A stretch of DNA of 64,000 nt from Mucilaginibacter sp. GTDB lineage: Bacteria; Bacteroidota; Bacteroidia; Sphingobacteriales; Sphingobacteriaceae. Location of the stretch: contig NZ_JANYGQ010000017.1 in NCBI RefSeq assembly GCF_025359345.1, positions 186,001 through 250,000 of the forward strand, in the 5' to 3' direction. The notes beneath the pieces are model-generated. The model saw only the letters and a list, made by a program, of their open reading frames with translations, was not told where the DNA came from and did no database searches. Shown here one piece after another: positions 1 through 8,469 of this stretch; position 1 is the first letter of the stretch, and the number at the start of each line of letters is the position of its first letter. The position numbers were made by a program, and so were the translations under genes.

Positions 1-39
1 CCGATTGAAGGATGATTGCACCGATTTTGTGGCAATCAT
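1..39. repeat. Intergenic repeat with 8-bp inverted arms
   Basis: ATGATTGC (12-19) and GCAATCAT (32-39) form a perfect 8-bp inverted repeat with a 12-nt spacer. The first 27 bases match the reverse complement of 43684-43710 at 23 of 27 positions, so this is one copy of a dispersed intergenic repeat. It lies upstream of the pullulanase gene and could also serve as an operator; nothing here separates the two readings. Confidence 0.55.
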
Positions 40-126
40 TCGTCAGGCGTAGTTGCTTCGTATGATTATTGCAATTTATCCTATCTTTAAAACCAAATTA
101 TACCCGGCCATAGCTGCCTGCCAATT

Positions 127-2121
127 ATGAAATATCGCCACTTTATTATAACTATTGTTTGTTTAACCATGCTTACAGCTTTTAAGCCTGTTGAAAAACG
201 GGTATTGTCTGATGATTACCCGGCCTATTCCGGGAACGATCTCGGTGTTAAATATTCGCCATTAAAAACGGTTTTTAAAGTTTGGGCGCCGAAAGCCTCC
301 GAAGTGAAATTGAGATTATATGATGCCGGGGCAGCGGGTGAAGCTATCAACACCATCAGCATGGCAAAAGGTCTTAACGGCACCTGGCGGGCATCAGTCA
401 GCAAAAACATAAAGAATAAATATTACACTTTCCAGGTGATGCAGGATGGCAAATGGTCGCTGGAGTGCCCGGATATCTACGCAAAAGCGGTGGGTGTAAA
501 CGGGGCACGCGGCATGGTAGCCGATATGGCTGCAACCAACCCCGCCGGCTGGCAAACAGATAAAAAGCCGGCATTAAAAAACTTCACCGACATAATACTT
601 TATGAGTTGCATATCCGCGATATATCTGTCGAACCCAATTCAGGCATCAAGCATAAGGGTAAGTTTTTAGGCCTTGCCGAAAGCGGCACCAAAAGCCCCG
701 ATGGCGAACCCACCGGGCTGGATCACATTAAACAACTTGGTGTTACTCATGTACACCTGCTGCCTTCGTTTGATTATAACTCGGTTGATGAAACCCAGCC
801 CGACGCCAAGTATAACTGGGGCTACGACCCTTTGAATTATAATGTTCCGGAGGGCAGTTACTCCACTAATCCTTATGATGGAAACGTGCGGATAAAGGAG
901 TTTAAAAAAATGGTGCAGGCCCTACACAAAAAAGGGTTAAGGGTGATATTGGATGTGGTGTATAACCACACCAGCGATGTCAAAAATTCAAACTTTAACC
1001 AGTTTGCTCCCGGCTATTTTTACCGTAAAAATGCCGACGGCACTTATGCTAACGGGACAAGTTGTGGCAACGAAGTCGCGTCAGAAAAGGCGATGGTGCG
1101 CAAGTTCATCATTGAATCGGTAGTGTATTGGGCAAAAGAATATCACCTGGACGGGTTCCGGTTTGATTTAATGGGCGTGCACGATATCGAAACTATGAAC
1201 CAAATAAGCGCCGCCCTGCACAAAATTGACCCCACTATTTTTATTTATGGCGAAGGCTGGACGGCAGGCAATACGCCATTACCCGAAGCTGACCGGGCCG
1301 TAAAGAAGAATACTGCCAAATTAGATAAAATAGCGGTTTTTAGCGACGATATACGCGATGGCATAAAAGGCGGCTGGAGCAGTATGAAAGACAAGGGCTT
1401 TGTAAGCGGCGCGCTGGATAAGGTGGAAAGCGTAAAATCGGGTATCATAGCATCAACGCCAAATAAACAGGTGAACTATAGCAAAGTAAATTATTCCAAA
1501 GAAGCATGGGCGGCGCAGCCCTTTCAAACGATAACTTATGCATCATGCCATGATGATAACACCTTGTTCGACAGGCTGAAAATATCCAACCCCGGCGCTT
1601 CGGAAGCGGACCTGATTAAGATGGACAAACTTGCTAATGCGATAGTATTAACGTCGCAAGGTGTATCCTTCCTTCATTCGGGCGTCGAAATGCTACGCAC
1701 TAAACAAGGCGTGGCCAATTCCTATAACTCGCCCGATTCCATCAATCAAATAGACTGGAGCCGCAAAGCCAAATACAAGGCAGTTTTTGAATATTATAAG
1801 GGGCTTATCGCATTGCGGAAAAATCACCCGGCATTCAGGATGCCAACAACCAAAATGATACAAGTCAACTTAAAGTTTATTGATACCGGCGATGCAGGGG
1901 TGATAGCTTATCAAATCAGCAACAATGCCAATGGCGATAAATGGAAAAACATACTGGTGGTTTTGAATGGAAACGCCTCGGCCAAAACTGTAAAATTGCC
2001 CGCAGGCAAGTGGACGATAGTAGCCGATGGAAATGTTGTAAATGAGAAAGGGGTAAAACAAATAGCCGGGAAGGATTTGGCATTAGCCGCTACAAGTGCA
2101 TATGTTTTGCATTGCAACTAG
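127..2121 (+). CDS. pulA: Secreted type I pullulanase (GH13)
   Basis: Alpha-amylase-superfamily debranching enzyme predicted to hydrolyse alpha-1,6 bonds of pullulan or limit dextrins. The N-terminus (about 20 residues, hydrophobic) is a signal peptide, so the enzyme is exported. Residues about 45-125 look like a CBM48-type beta-sandwich (VFKVWAPKASEVKL). The catalytic barrel shows YNWGYDP near 235, DVVYNH near 278, the nucleophile in FRFDLMG (Asp347), the acid/base in YGEGW (Glu376) and the third site in CHDDN (His475-Asp476). The YNWGYDP signature is typical of type I pullulanases. The 664-residue length fits the family. A short all-beta domain closes the protein. A LacI-type regulator lies 0.6 kb downstream and may control starch genes, but that is inference. 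Confidence 0.93.
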   Translation: MKYRHFIITIVCLTMLTAFKPVEKRVLSDDYPAYSGNDLGVKYSPLKTVFKVWAPKASEVKLRLYDAGAAGEAINTISMAKGLNGTWRASVSKNIKNKYYTFQVMQDGKWSLECPDIYAKAVGVNGARGMVADMAATNPAGWQTDKKPALKNFTDIILYELHIRDISVEPNSGIKHKGKFLGLAESGTKSPDGEPTGLDHIKQLGVTHVHLLPSFDYNSVDETQPDAKYNWGYDPLNYNVPEGSYSTNPYDGNVRIKEFKKMVQALHKKGLRVILDVVYNHTSDVKNSNFNQFAPGYFYRKNADGTYANGTSCGNEVASEKAMVRKFIIESVVYWAKEYHLDGFRFDLMGVHDIETMNQISAALHKIDPTIFIYGEGWTAGNTPLPEADRAVKKNTAKLDKIAVFSDDIRDGIKGGWSSMKDKGFVSGALDKVESVKSGIIASTPNKQVNYSKVNYSKEAWAAQPFQTITYASCHDDNTLFDRLKISNPGASEADLIKMDKLANAIVLTSQGVSFLHSGVEMLRTKQGVANSYNSPDSINQIDWSRKAKYKAVFEYYKGLIALRKNHPAFRMPTTKMIQVNLKFIDTGDAGVIAYQISNNANGDKWKNILVVLNGNASAKTVKLPAGKWTIVADGNVVNEKGVKQIAGKDLALAATSAYVLHCN

Positions 2122-2123
2122 CC

Positions 2124-2489
2124 TTAGGCGGCAAGCTGATATTCCACCTTCTCAATCAAGCAACTGATATCAAAAGGCTTATGCAAAACATCGTCAGGCG
2201 CACCTTTTTGTTTTAACGATTCATCGATGGATTCGTCGCCTGAGCACATGATGACCGGCAGGTTGCGGGTGGTTTTATTCAGTTTGATGAGCTGGCAAAT
2301 CTCGCGGCCGTTAATGCCGGGTAAAATGGCGTCGAGTATAATTAAGTCCGGGTGATCATTTTTAATATGTTCAAAAACATCGGTGCCGGTGTTGGTTGCA
2401 GAAACTACATACCCATTATTTATTAATATGTAGGTCATTACCTCAATCATCAGCATATTATCATCTACTATTAATATTTTCTTCGGCAT
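2124..2489 (-). CDS. Stand-alone response-regulator receiver
   Basis: A 121-residue CheY-like receiver with no output domain. The acidic pair is Asp9-Asp10, the phosphoacceptor is Asp53 (LDAILPG), the switch residue is Ser83 and the conserved lysine is Lys104 (HKPF). The start at MPKKILIVDD is preferred because receiver domains begin at this point; an in-frame ATG at 2558 would add 23 residues unlike any receiver N-terminus. It converges tail to tail with the pullulanase gene with only 2 bases between, so the pairing is probably accidental. Its histidine kinase is not in the window. Confidence 0.88.
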   Translation of the reverse strand: MPKKILIVDDNMLMIEVMTYILINNGYVVSATNTGTDVFEHIKNDHPDLIILDAILPGINGREICQLIKLNKTTRNLPVIMCSGDESIDESLKQKGAPDDVLHKPFDISCLIEKVEYQLAA

Positions 2490-2652
2490 TATTCTTACTG
2501 CTTTAAATATTGCAGCCATATAAGGTAATACAAAGCCCATGCCACTTACCAAAATCATAAAATATAACTGCTTAGTTTTGAGGTTTTAACGTTGTGGTGT
2601 ATATATTTACAGAATAATAAAGCAGATTTAAAACACAATTGATCACTTTTAT

Positions 2653-2660
2653 TACATTTG
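2653..2660 (+). promoter_or_regulatory. Bacteroidota -7 element (TACATTTG)
   Basis: The octamer fits the TAnnTTTG -7 consensus and lies 29 bases before the LacI-regulator start. No convincing -33 TTTG is seen at the expected distance. Confidence 0.45.
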
Positions 2661-2688
2661 ACAGCTATTAAACTGATTCGCGCTAAAA

Positions 2689-3699
2689 ATGGATAATATT
2701 AATATTAAGATACTTGCTAAAAAATTAAATATTTCAACTTCCACCATTTCGAGAGCATTTAACGGCAGCCCTGATATTAATAAGGACACTAAAGAGAAAA
2801 TACTGGCATTTGCCCGAGAACACAACTTTTTGCCCAACCACTACGCCAGCAACCTGCGCGACAAAAAAAGCCGCACGCTTGCGGTAATTATCCCCGAAAT
2901 AACCAATGATTTCTTTTCGCAGGCCATTAACGGCATCGAAGAGATAGCGCGTAAGAAAGGCTTTTATATTTTGCTTTACCGTACCGACGACGTTTTCGAA
3001 AAAGAAGTATCGTTTGTAAACTACCTGAATAATGGAAAAGTTGATGGCATCATCATGTCGGTAAGCGGCGAGGCCAACGACCACAACTATCTGCGGAAGC
3101 TTGAGCAAAAGAATATCCCGGTGGTGTTTTTCGACCGTGTGTATGAAGACATAGAGGCCGCTAAAGTTACCACCAATGACTATGACAGCAGCTTTGCAGC
3201 AACCGAGCACCTGATTGATACCGGCTGCAAAAAAATAGCCTACCTGGTGGTAAACAAAAGCATATCAATTGGTAAAGTGCGTATGCAGGGCTATGTAGAT
3301 GCCTTGCAAAAACATAACGTACCATTCAACGATGAACTGGTGATTGATTGCAGTAACGATGAAAAAATAAACTACGGTATTCTGAAAAAAGTGCTGGAAG
3401 AAATTAAGCCCGATGGTATATTCAGCTCGGTTGAACGTTTGGCATTTGCAACCTACCACGTGTGTAATGACATGAACATCAATATCCCGCGCGATTTGAA
3501 GGTTATCAGTTTCTCCAGCCTGGGTATAGCACCCTTACTTGGCCCGCCGCTATCAACGATAACCCAGCCGGCTTATGAGATGGGTATCAAAGCGGCAACC
3601 CTGCTATTTGAAGAACTGGAAAACAAAGGCAAACCAATCAGCAAAAAAGAGCACGTACTTAAATCCAAACTGTTTATCAGGAAATCGTCTGGTGGTTGA
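2689..3699 (+). CDS. LacI-family transcriptional regulator
   Basis: A 336-residue DNA-binding regulator. Residues 1-55 are a LacI helix-turn-helix plus hinge helix (ILAKKLNISTSTISRAFNG, then HYASNLR). The remainder is a periplasmic-binding-protein-like effector domain that starts at TLAVIIPEITNDFFSQ. The ligand is probably a sugar or sugar derivative, as is usual for the family, but cannot be named. The closest carbohydrate gene is the pullulanase upstream. Confidence 0.92.
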   Translation: MDNINIKILAKKLNISTSTISRAFNGSPDINKDTKEKILAFAREHNFLPNHYASNLRDKKSRTLAVIIPEITNDFFSQAINGIEEIARKKGFYILLYRTDDVFEKEVSFVNYLNNGKVDGIIMSVSGEANDHNYLRKLEQKNIPVVFFDRVYEDIEAAKVTTNDYDSSFAATEHLIDTGCKKIAYLVVNKSISIGKVRMQGYVDALQKHNVPFNDELVIDCSNDEKINYGILKKVLEEIKPDGIFSSVERLAFATYHVCNDMNINIPRDLKVISFSSLGIAPLLGPPLSTITQPAYEMGIKAATLLFEELENKGKPISKKEHVLKSKLFIRKSSGG

Positions 3700-3730
3700 T
3701 TTTTCTGCTCCCCCTTTAGGGGGCTGGGGG

Positions 3731-5998
3731 TTACTCCTTAACCAACTCCTTCAAAGCCTTTTCGGCCTGCTTTTCTTCATCCCGAAGCCTGCGTTTTTCC
3801 TGGCGTATTTCTTTGCGGGTTTTGCCCGCGGTGTCAATTAAAAGTTCCTTTTGTTCCTCGGCGTCGCGCAGCTTTTTAATATCCGCTTTAAGTTTTGCTT
3901 TGACGTCTTCCTTTTTAATTTCTTCTTTTTTAGCCACTACCGAAGTGTCTTTTTTGCCAAACAAACGCTGAAAGAAGGTCGGTTTTTTAACTTCCGGCTC
4001 AACAACTACTACCGGCACAGCCTTTTCGTCATCATCCTGCTTTATCAGGCTGTCGGCAACTGATTGGCTCACCGGGGCAACCTCGCGGCGCATGCTTTCT
4101 TTCAGTCGTACCTCGTTAAAGCCATATTCATTGCTGCTATCGCGCTGTGCCCTTCCGTGTCCAGCCATCAGGTTGCCTATCAAATTAAAATAGCCCGCCA
4201 ATCCAGGTCGTAAGGAACCGTCGGGCTCAAAAGAATATAGTCCTGTTTTTGGGTGGGGCACAATGCTGGCTAAGTAAATGCTTTCGCCGATGGTCAGTTC
4301 CGATGGCGATTTGCCGAAATAATAGCGTGATGCCTCACCAATACCGTACACATCGCGGCCCCATTCAATAATATTGAAATACACTTCCAGCATCCGGTTT
4401 TTGGTCATGATGCGGTTGTTTTCTATCAGCCATACAATCAATATTTCTTCTATTTTTCGGGAAAGCGTTTTTTCACGGCTGAGGAACGAATTTTTTATCA
4501 GCTGCATGGATATGGTGCTGCCGCCGCGCTTAAATTTTTTATCCTTAAAATCGGTAGCCAGCGATTTGCGGATCGACTCCTCCACAAACCCATGGTTGGT
4601 ATAAAACGACGGGTCTTCTGCCGTCATTACCGCATTACGCAGGTTGGGCGAAATTTCATCCAGCGGGGTATAGTATGAATTGTCGGGGCCTATGAGCCGG
4701 GGCGCCATTGGTTTGCCGTTTTCATAAGGTACATAGGTAAAAACCTTGTTTAACTTACCCAAATCGGTTTTGCCATATTTAACAATATTGAAACCGTCTT
4801 TATCCAGCCGCGAATCAAACTGAACATCGTCAGGCTTTTCGGCATTTAAAAATACGTTCAGCTTATAATTTAGCTTGCCGGTAACCTGTATGCCTTCTAA
4901 TGACTCAAACATACCCGAGGGGAAAGAGTCGAAAATATCCTGTGCATTTTGCCAGCCGCTGTTTACCTTGAGCTCATAAATTTTAACCGGGTTAAGTGTA
5001 TATTTCGCGTAAGGGTGCGCCGTTATTTTTTTAAGGTGAATGGTTGACGAACTATCGAGCGATAAGTAATTGCTGCCAACAAACAAATTGGCGTCAATGC
5101 CGGCATTCGGTATCACAATATCGCTGCTTGAAAGGCCGGGATGATTGATCAATAAATTGGTTACGCCCCAATAGCCGTATATGCGGGTTTCGCCACCGCT
5201 ATGTTCTACCTTGCTCAGCCGGGTACTTGCTGTATCAAAGGTTACCTTTAACTTAAAGCGTTTTTCAATATACGGAATCTCAACTTTTTTGCCCTCAGCG
5301 TAAAGCTTTATGTCGATGTCTTTATCTGAAGGGTGCATCCGGCCGTCAAAATGCCAGATGGCCCGGCCATTATCAATATTGATGGTTGAAGTTAGCTGGC
5401 CGCTTTTTATCAGTGCCGATTGAGCTAAAGCAGTAAAACTGCTGCTGTCGGTTTTAAGTGATACCAGGAAATTATTAAGCGTAAGGTTATCCGGGATTTT
5501 ATAGAGTAGCTGGTTAATAAGGTTGTTTGATAGTTCTGACAGATCAACCTTTGTTTTCACCGTTGTGTCCTGCTTCTTTTTAAACAGGAAATCGAAATTT
5601 CTGACGTGGTTGATGTCGGTTAAATTCAAATGCCCTTGCTGCAGGTTTACATAGGCGAGCTTTACATTGCCAAAAATAAGCGGCATCAGCTTTACGCTTA
5701 CGGTAAACTCTTTTATACTTAATAAGCTATCACGATGGTCGGGCACTATCGTAATGTCTGAAAATGCAACGGTGCTAAGCCCTGTAAACCGGGCCGAGCC
5801 AATCTCCAGGTCTAAATTATAGGTAGTGCGGGCTTTTTCCTTTGCTTTGGCAATGGCCTTTTGAAGTAAAGCTTCGCGTTTTGAATAAGCAATAAATCCA
5901 CCTATTAGCAATAAAACGAATAAGCAGGCAAGTACAATTGCTCCAATGCGGAGATATTTTGGATTGATATGGATTTTTTTAAGATCAGGCAGCTGCAT
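3731..5998 (-). CDS. Large GT51 peptidoglycan glycosyltransferase
   Basis: A 755-residue inner-membrane protein. A transmembrane helix (about residues 17-37) is followed by a periplasmic beta-rich region of about 370 residues resembling AsmA/DUF3971-like tubes. A GT51 domain occupies about 430-610, with the catalytic region MTAEDPSFYTNHGF (Glu near 461), RGGSTISMQLIKN, and EVYFNIIEWG. GT51 enzymes polymerise lipid II into glycan strands. No transpeptidase domain is present, so it is monofunctional. The C-terminus is a highly charged Lys/Glu-rich coil of about 90 residues. Monofunctional MtgA enzymes are only about 240 residues, so the long N-terminal region is notable. An in-frame ATG at 5998 immediately precedes a plausible cytoplasmic tail. 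Confidence 0.87.
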   Translation of the reverse strand: MQLPDLKKIHINPKYLRIGAIVLACLFVLLLIGGFIAYSKREALLQKAIAKAKEKARTTYNLDLEIGSARFTGLSTVAFSDITIVPDHRDSLLSIKEFTVSVKLMPLIFGNVKLAYVNLQQGHLNLTDINHVRNFDFLFKKKQDTTVKTKVDLSELSNNLINQLLYKIPDNLTLNNFLVSLKTDSSSFTALAQSALIKSGQLTSTINIDNGRAIWHFDGRMHPSDKDIDIKLYAEGKKVEIPYIEKRFKLKVTFDTASTRLSKVEHSGGETRIYGYWGVTNLLINHPGLSSSDIVIPNAGIDANLFVGSNYLSLDSSSTIHLKKITAHPYAKYTLNPVKIYELKVNSGWQNAQDIFDSFPSGMFESLEGIQVTGKLNYKLNVFLNAEKPDDVQFDSRLDKDGFNIVKYGKTDLGKLNKVFTYVPYENGKPMAPRLIGPDNSYYTPLDEISPNLRNAVMTAEDPSFYTNHGFVEESIRKSLATDFKDKKFKRGGSTISMQLIKNSFLSREKTLSRKIEEILIVWLIENNRIMTKNRMLEVYFNIIEWGRDVYGIGEASRYYFGKSPSELTIGESIYLASIVPHPKTGLYSFEPDGSLRPGLAGYFNLIGNLMAGHGRAQRDSSNEYGFNEVRLKESMRREVAPVSQSVADSLIKQDDDEKAVPVVVVEPEVKKPTFFQRLFGKKDTSVVAKKEEIKKEDVKAKLKADIKKLRDAEEQKELLIDTAGKTRKEIRQEKRRLRDEEKQAEKALKELVKE

Positions 5999-6100
5999 CT
6001 AATAATATTTATTCAAAACTAAACTAATTATTATGCGATACAAACGCGGAGACCGGCAAAATGTTTCCCACTACCTTACCTGTTAAAAATCTTTATTTCG

Positions 6101-6886
6101 TCAGGCCATCACCCGGGTAGCAGCAATGGCATCAAAAACGCCATCCCACAAGCCAATTCTTTTTTGTAATGCAGTTATTGATGCATTGGTTATTTCTTCC
6201 CATTTCTGCGGATCATTGCCGCAAAGTTCGGCTGTCATTTCCAGGGCGAGGTGACTGTGGTGGCCGCCATCAACTTCAATATGGCGGTCGAGGTAGTACT
6301 TGAATTTTGAAACCTCTTCCGGGAATTTATTATCAAGGTCGTTAACTATGGAGTGAAACATGTTAGGGATCAAATCTTCGCGGCCAAAAGTGAATACAGC
6401 AGCCTGCAAATAAGATTTGTCGCTGTTAATTACTTCAAAAGTATTAGCTACAAACTTCTGTACTGAATCCGGCGTACCGGCAATATTAAATGCCGCATCC
6501 ATATCACCACTGCTTTCTAATTCCGCAATAAAATTGAGGAAATCAGTAGCCCCTGCACCACACTGCTGCATGGCATCGAGGTAAATTTCATAGTGGCTGG
6601 CGCGATTACCATCGCCATCCACATCTGATTCTTCGCCGGTAACTATCTCATTGATCAAATACCTTGTATTGGCCGAGCCAACCGGGAACCAGGGCACGCT
6701 GGTGCACGTTAAATTTTGCTGCAAAGCTTTTAAAAGCGACATAAAGTCCCACACGGCATAAATATGATGATCCATAAAAATCCCCAGGTCTTCAATACTA
6801 TTTATTAAATCATAAACTTTATGATTAATAATTTGCTGCCTTAACGGCTCAATTGCCTGTTGTAGTTTTTTTATCTGGTCGTTCAT
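6101..6886 (-). CDS. DUF3050 family protein
   Basis: A 261-residue cytoplasmic protein without signal peptide or membrane segments. The N-terminal pattern ([37 protein letters not shown]) and the downstream [12 protein letters not shown] stretch match what I recall of the DUF3050 family, which has a haem-oxygenase-like helical fold. The conserved His-rich positions (MDHH, GGHHSH) are compatible with a metal-dependent oxidase, but no reaction is established. It stands alone with about 100 bases to the GT51 gene start and a long gap upstream. Confidence 0.8.
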   Translation of the reverse strand: MNDQIKKLQQAIEPLRQQIINHKVYDLINSIEDLGIFMDHHIYAVWDFMSLLKALQQNLTCTSVPWFPVGSANTRYLINEIVTGEESDVDGDGNRASHYEIYLDAMQQCGAGATDFLNFIAELESSGDMDAAFNIAGTPDSVQKFVANTFEVINSDKSYLQAAVFTFGREDLIPNMFHSIVNDLDNKFPEEVSKFKYYLDRHIEVDGGHHSHLALEMTAELCGNDPQKWEEITNASITALQKRIGLWDGVFDAIAATRVMA

Positions 6887-7359
6887 CCTTTATTTCCGTT
6901 TTGCGCGGGCAAAGGTAGAGTTTTAAGGGGTACCTCAAACTTGGGGATGAGATGTAATCGGCTGTTTTGCGAATTATGAAAAAATTATGACACGGAAACC
7001 TTTATTTTTCTGCTATATCAATCCCGAATTTATTTTTATGAACCCCGGGAATTTTTGCATGTACATTACAAGTTGCAATTTATACAATGTTTCAAAGGCC
7101 AGCTACAGACGAAATATTTTGTTGCTGCATGAGTAATGCCTGACCTCAATTTGCGTCAAAATTTGCCGATAAAGCAACAATGCTTAAATAATGGCTTTTT
7201 ATATTGACTGGTGATTTCGGGCATACCGGTGTGAATTTGTTTTTCAGCTCAAATAAAATGTGCGTGGCACATTTATTGAATAGTTTGTGAAAATTTACTT
7301 TTGCGTAAAAGGTATTTCTAATTCTCAAACACTAAAATTACTCATCATATTAAAGGTTA
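6887..7359. other. Intergenic gap, 473 bp
   Basis: No convincing gene on either strand. It must hold the promoter of the DUF3050 gene on the minus strand. On the plus strand a TACTTTTG -7 element lies at 7296-7303. No long hairpin or repeat was seen. Confidence 0.5.
7296..7303 (+). promoter_or_regulatory. -7 element of the 7360 lipoprotein gene
   Basis: TACTTTTG fits TAnnTTTG and is preceded by a TTG at 7276-7278, near the -33 position (17-nt gap). It lies 57 bases upstream of the ATG. Confidence 0.45.
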
Positions 7360-7878
7360 ATGAAACAATTATCAAGACTATTTATTGCGGTGCTGTTTAC
7401 GGCTATTGCACTAACTTCCTGCAAAAAAAGTTCCGACAATTCGCCCGCTGGTACAACAATGACTTTTAAGGCCAATGGCACTGCCGTTACCTATAATGCT
7501 TGCGTTGCTGTTTCGGCCAGCGTTAATGACGTTAACCAAACGCTGATTACCGGCACCAACCTTACTAACGGTAAACCGGGAGCTGCCAGCATGGAAGTAA
7601 ATATCACCCATGATTTAGCCACACTAAAAGCAGGGCAATCTTATTCGGTAACCACTGCACCGAAAGATGGTTTAATATTGTTTTATTTCATCAATGATTC
7701 TGATGTTTTTACTACCCAGCCGGCACATCCAATAGGTACGGTAACTATTACCGAAGTAACATCGTCGACTATTAAAGGTACATTCTCCGGACAATTATTC
7801 AGTGAAGATGATTTTACCGGCGACCACGTTCTTTACACTATAGCCGGTGGTTCATTTACTGCAAAACGCAGTAACTAA
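7360..7878 (+). CDS. Hypothetical lipoprotein
   Basis: A 172-residue protein with a lipoprotein signal peptide ending in the lipobox LTSC (Cys near 21), followed by KKSSDNS, a typical Bacteroidota tether sequence without an obvious LES-type export signal. The mature part is Thr/Gly-rich and predicted all-beta (TMTFKANGTAVTYNACVAV near the start, TIKGTFSGQLF near the end), like DUF6252-type envelope lipoproteins. No catalytic motif is visible. Function unknown. Confidence 0.75.
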   Translation: MKQLSRLFIAVLFTAIALTSCKKSSDNSPAGTTMTFKANGTAVTYNACVAVSASVNDVNQTLITGTNLTNGKPGAASMEVNITHDLATLKAGQSYSVTTAPKDGLILFYFINDSDVFTTQPAHPIGTVTITEVTSSTIKGTFSGQLFSEDDFTGDHVLYTIAGGSFTAKRSN

Positions 7879-7917
7879 AACCAATTTAAATTGAGCGTTG
7901 CCACTATCTTCTTAACG

Positions 7918-7934
7918 CAGCAATTTTGTTGCAT
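7918..7934. promoter_or_regulatory. Candidate Fur/Zur-type palindrome
   Basis: The core GCAA-N5-TTGC (7920-7932) is shared with the palindrome before the MerC gene, and both continue GTTGCATTTAT. It sits about 80 bases upstream of the small Cys/His protein that precedes a TonB receptor. The left half is degenerate (CAGCAA instead of ATGCAA). Assignment to a Fur-family repressor is inference. Confidence 0.4.
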
Positions 7935-7973
7935 TTATACAAAATTGTTACCTTAAATAAGATTATTAATACT

Positions 7974-7981
7974 TAGTTTTG
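7974..7981 (+). promoter_or_regulatory. -7 element before the 8010 gene
   Basis: TAGTTTTG fits the TAnnTTTG -7 consensus 29 bases upstream of the ATG at 8010. A -33 element at standard spacing is not obvious. Confidence 0.4.
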
Positions 7982-8009
7982 CGGCAAGTACTAAAAGTAG
8001 CAGCTGACC

Positions 8010-8342
8010 GTGAAAAATAGTAAAAGCCATATTATCCATTCGTGGATATTATTGATCTGCTTCGTTGCAGGTCAGTATATGGTATATGTTCACCAGCATA
8101 AGCTGATAAAAACAAGCAGTACTTACATCACAATTAAGCAGCAAGCCAAGCAAACCGTTTCCGAAAAGTGCCAGTTGTGCGATGCTATGCACCATACCAG
8201 CATGATTGTTGGCAGCAATATGTTTTTTGACCACCAGGTTGTTGCCGATTGTTTTTATAAATCTCCTGTTTATAACTTTACAAGCCTCGCGCTCATACTT
8301 GCCGGTGGCCGCGCTCCTCCTTCAGTTAATTATTTCGCTTAA
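8010..8342 (+). CDS. Small membrane-anchored Cys/His protein
   Basis: A 110-residue protein with one N-terminal hydrophobic segment (about residues 11-27, IHSWILLICFVAGQYMVYVH) and then KCQLCDAMHH near residues 53-62, a CxxC followed by a His pair that could bind a transition metal. A second hydrophobic stretch near the C-terminus ends in GGRAPP. I recognise no named family; it resembles short DUF2946-like proteins encoded beside TonB receptors. It lies 127 bases upstream of the TonB receptor on the same strand, so a shared metal-uptake role is likely but unproven. Confidence 0.65.
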   Translation: MKNSKSHIIHSWILLICFVAGQYMVYVHQHKLIKTSSTYITIKQQAKQTVSEKCQLCDAMHHTSMIVGSNMFFDHQVVADCFYKSPVYNFTSLALILAGGRAPPSVNYFA

Positions 8343-8402
8343 ACTAAAAGCTAAACTGCTTTTCTCCGTTATTAACGTTGACTGTTTTGATTTTAAAAAA
8401 CT

Positions 8403-8416
8403 CCCGGATTACCGGG
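8403..8416 (+). other. Small GC hairpin between the two genes
   Basis: CCCGG (8403-8407) and CCGGG (8412-8416) form a 5-bp stem with an ATTA loop, followed by a weak T run. It could act as an attenuator between the small protein and the receptor gene, but it is short. Confidence 0.25.
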
Positions 8417-8469
8417 ATTTAACAATCAATCAAACAACCAGATTTCTCAATTCCATCAGACTCACAACA

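Noticed and set aside
8206..8469. Upstream extension of the TonB receptor
   Set aside because: It overlaps the 110-residue gene and lacks a signal peptide; the ATG at 8470 starts a normal signal peptide.
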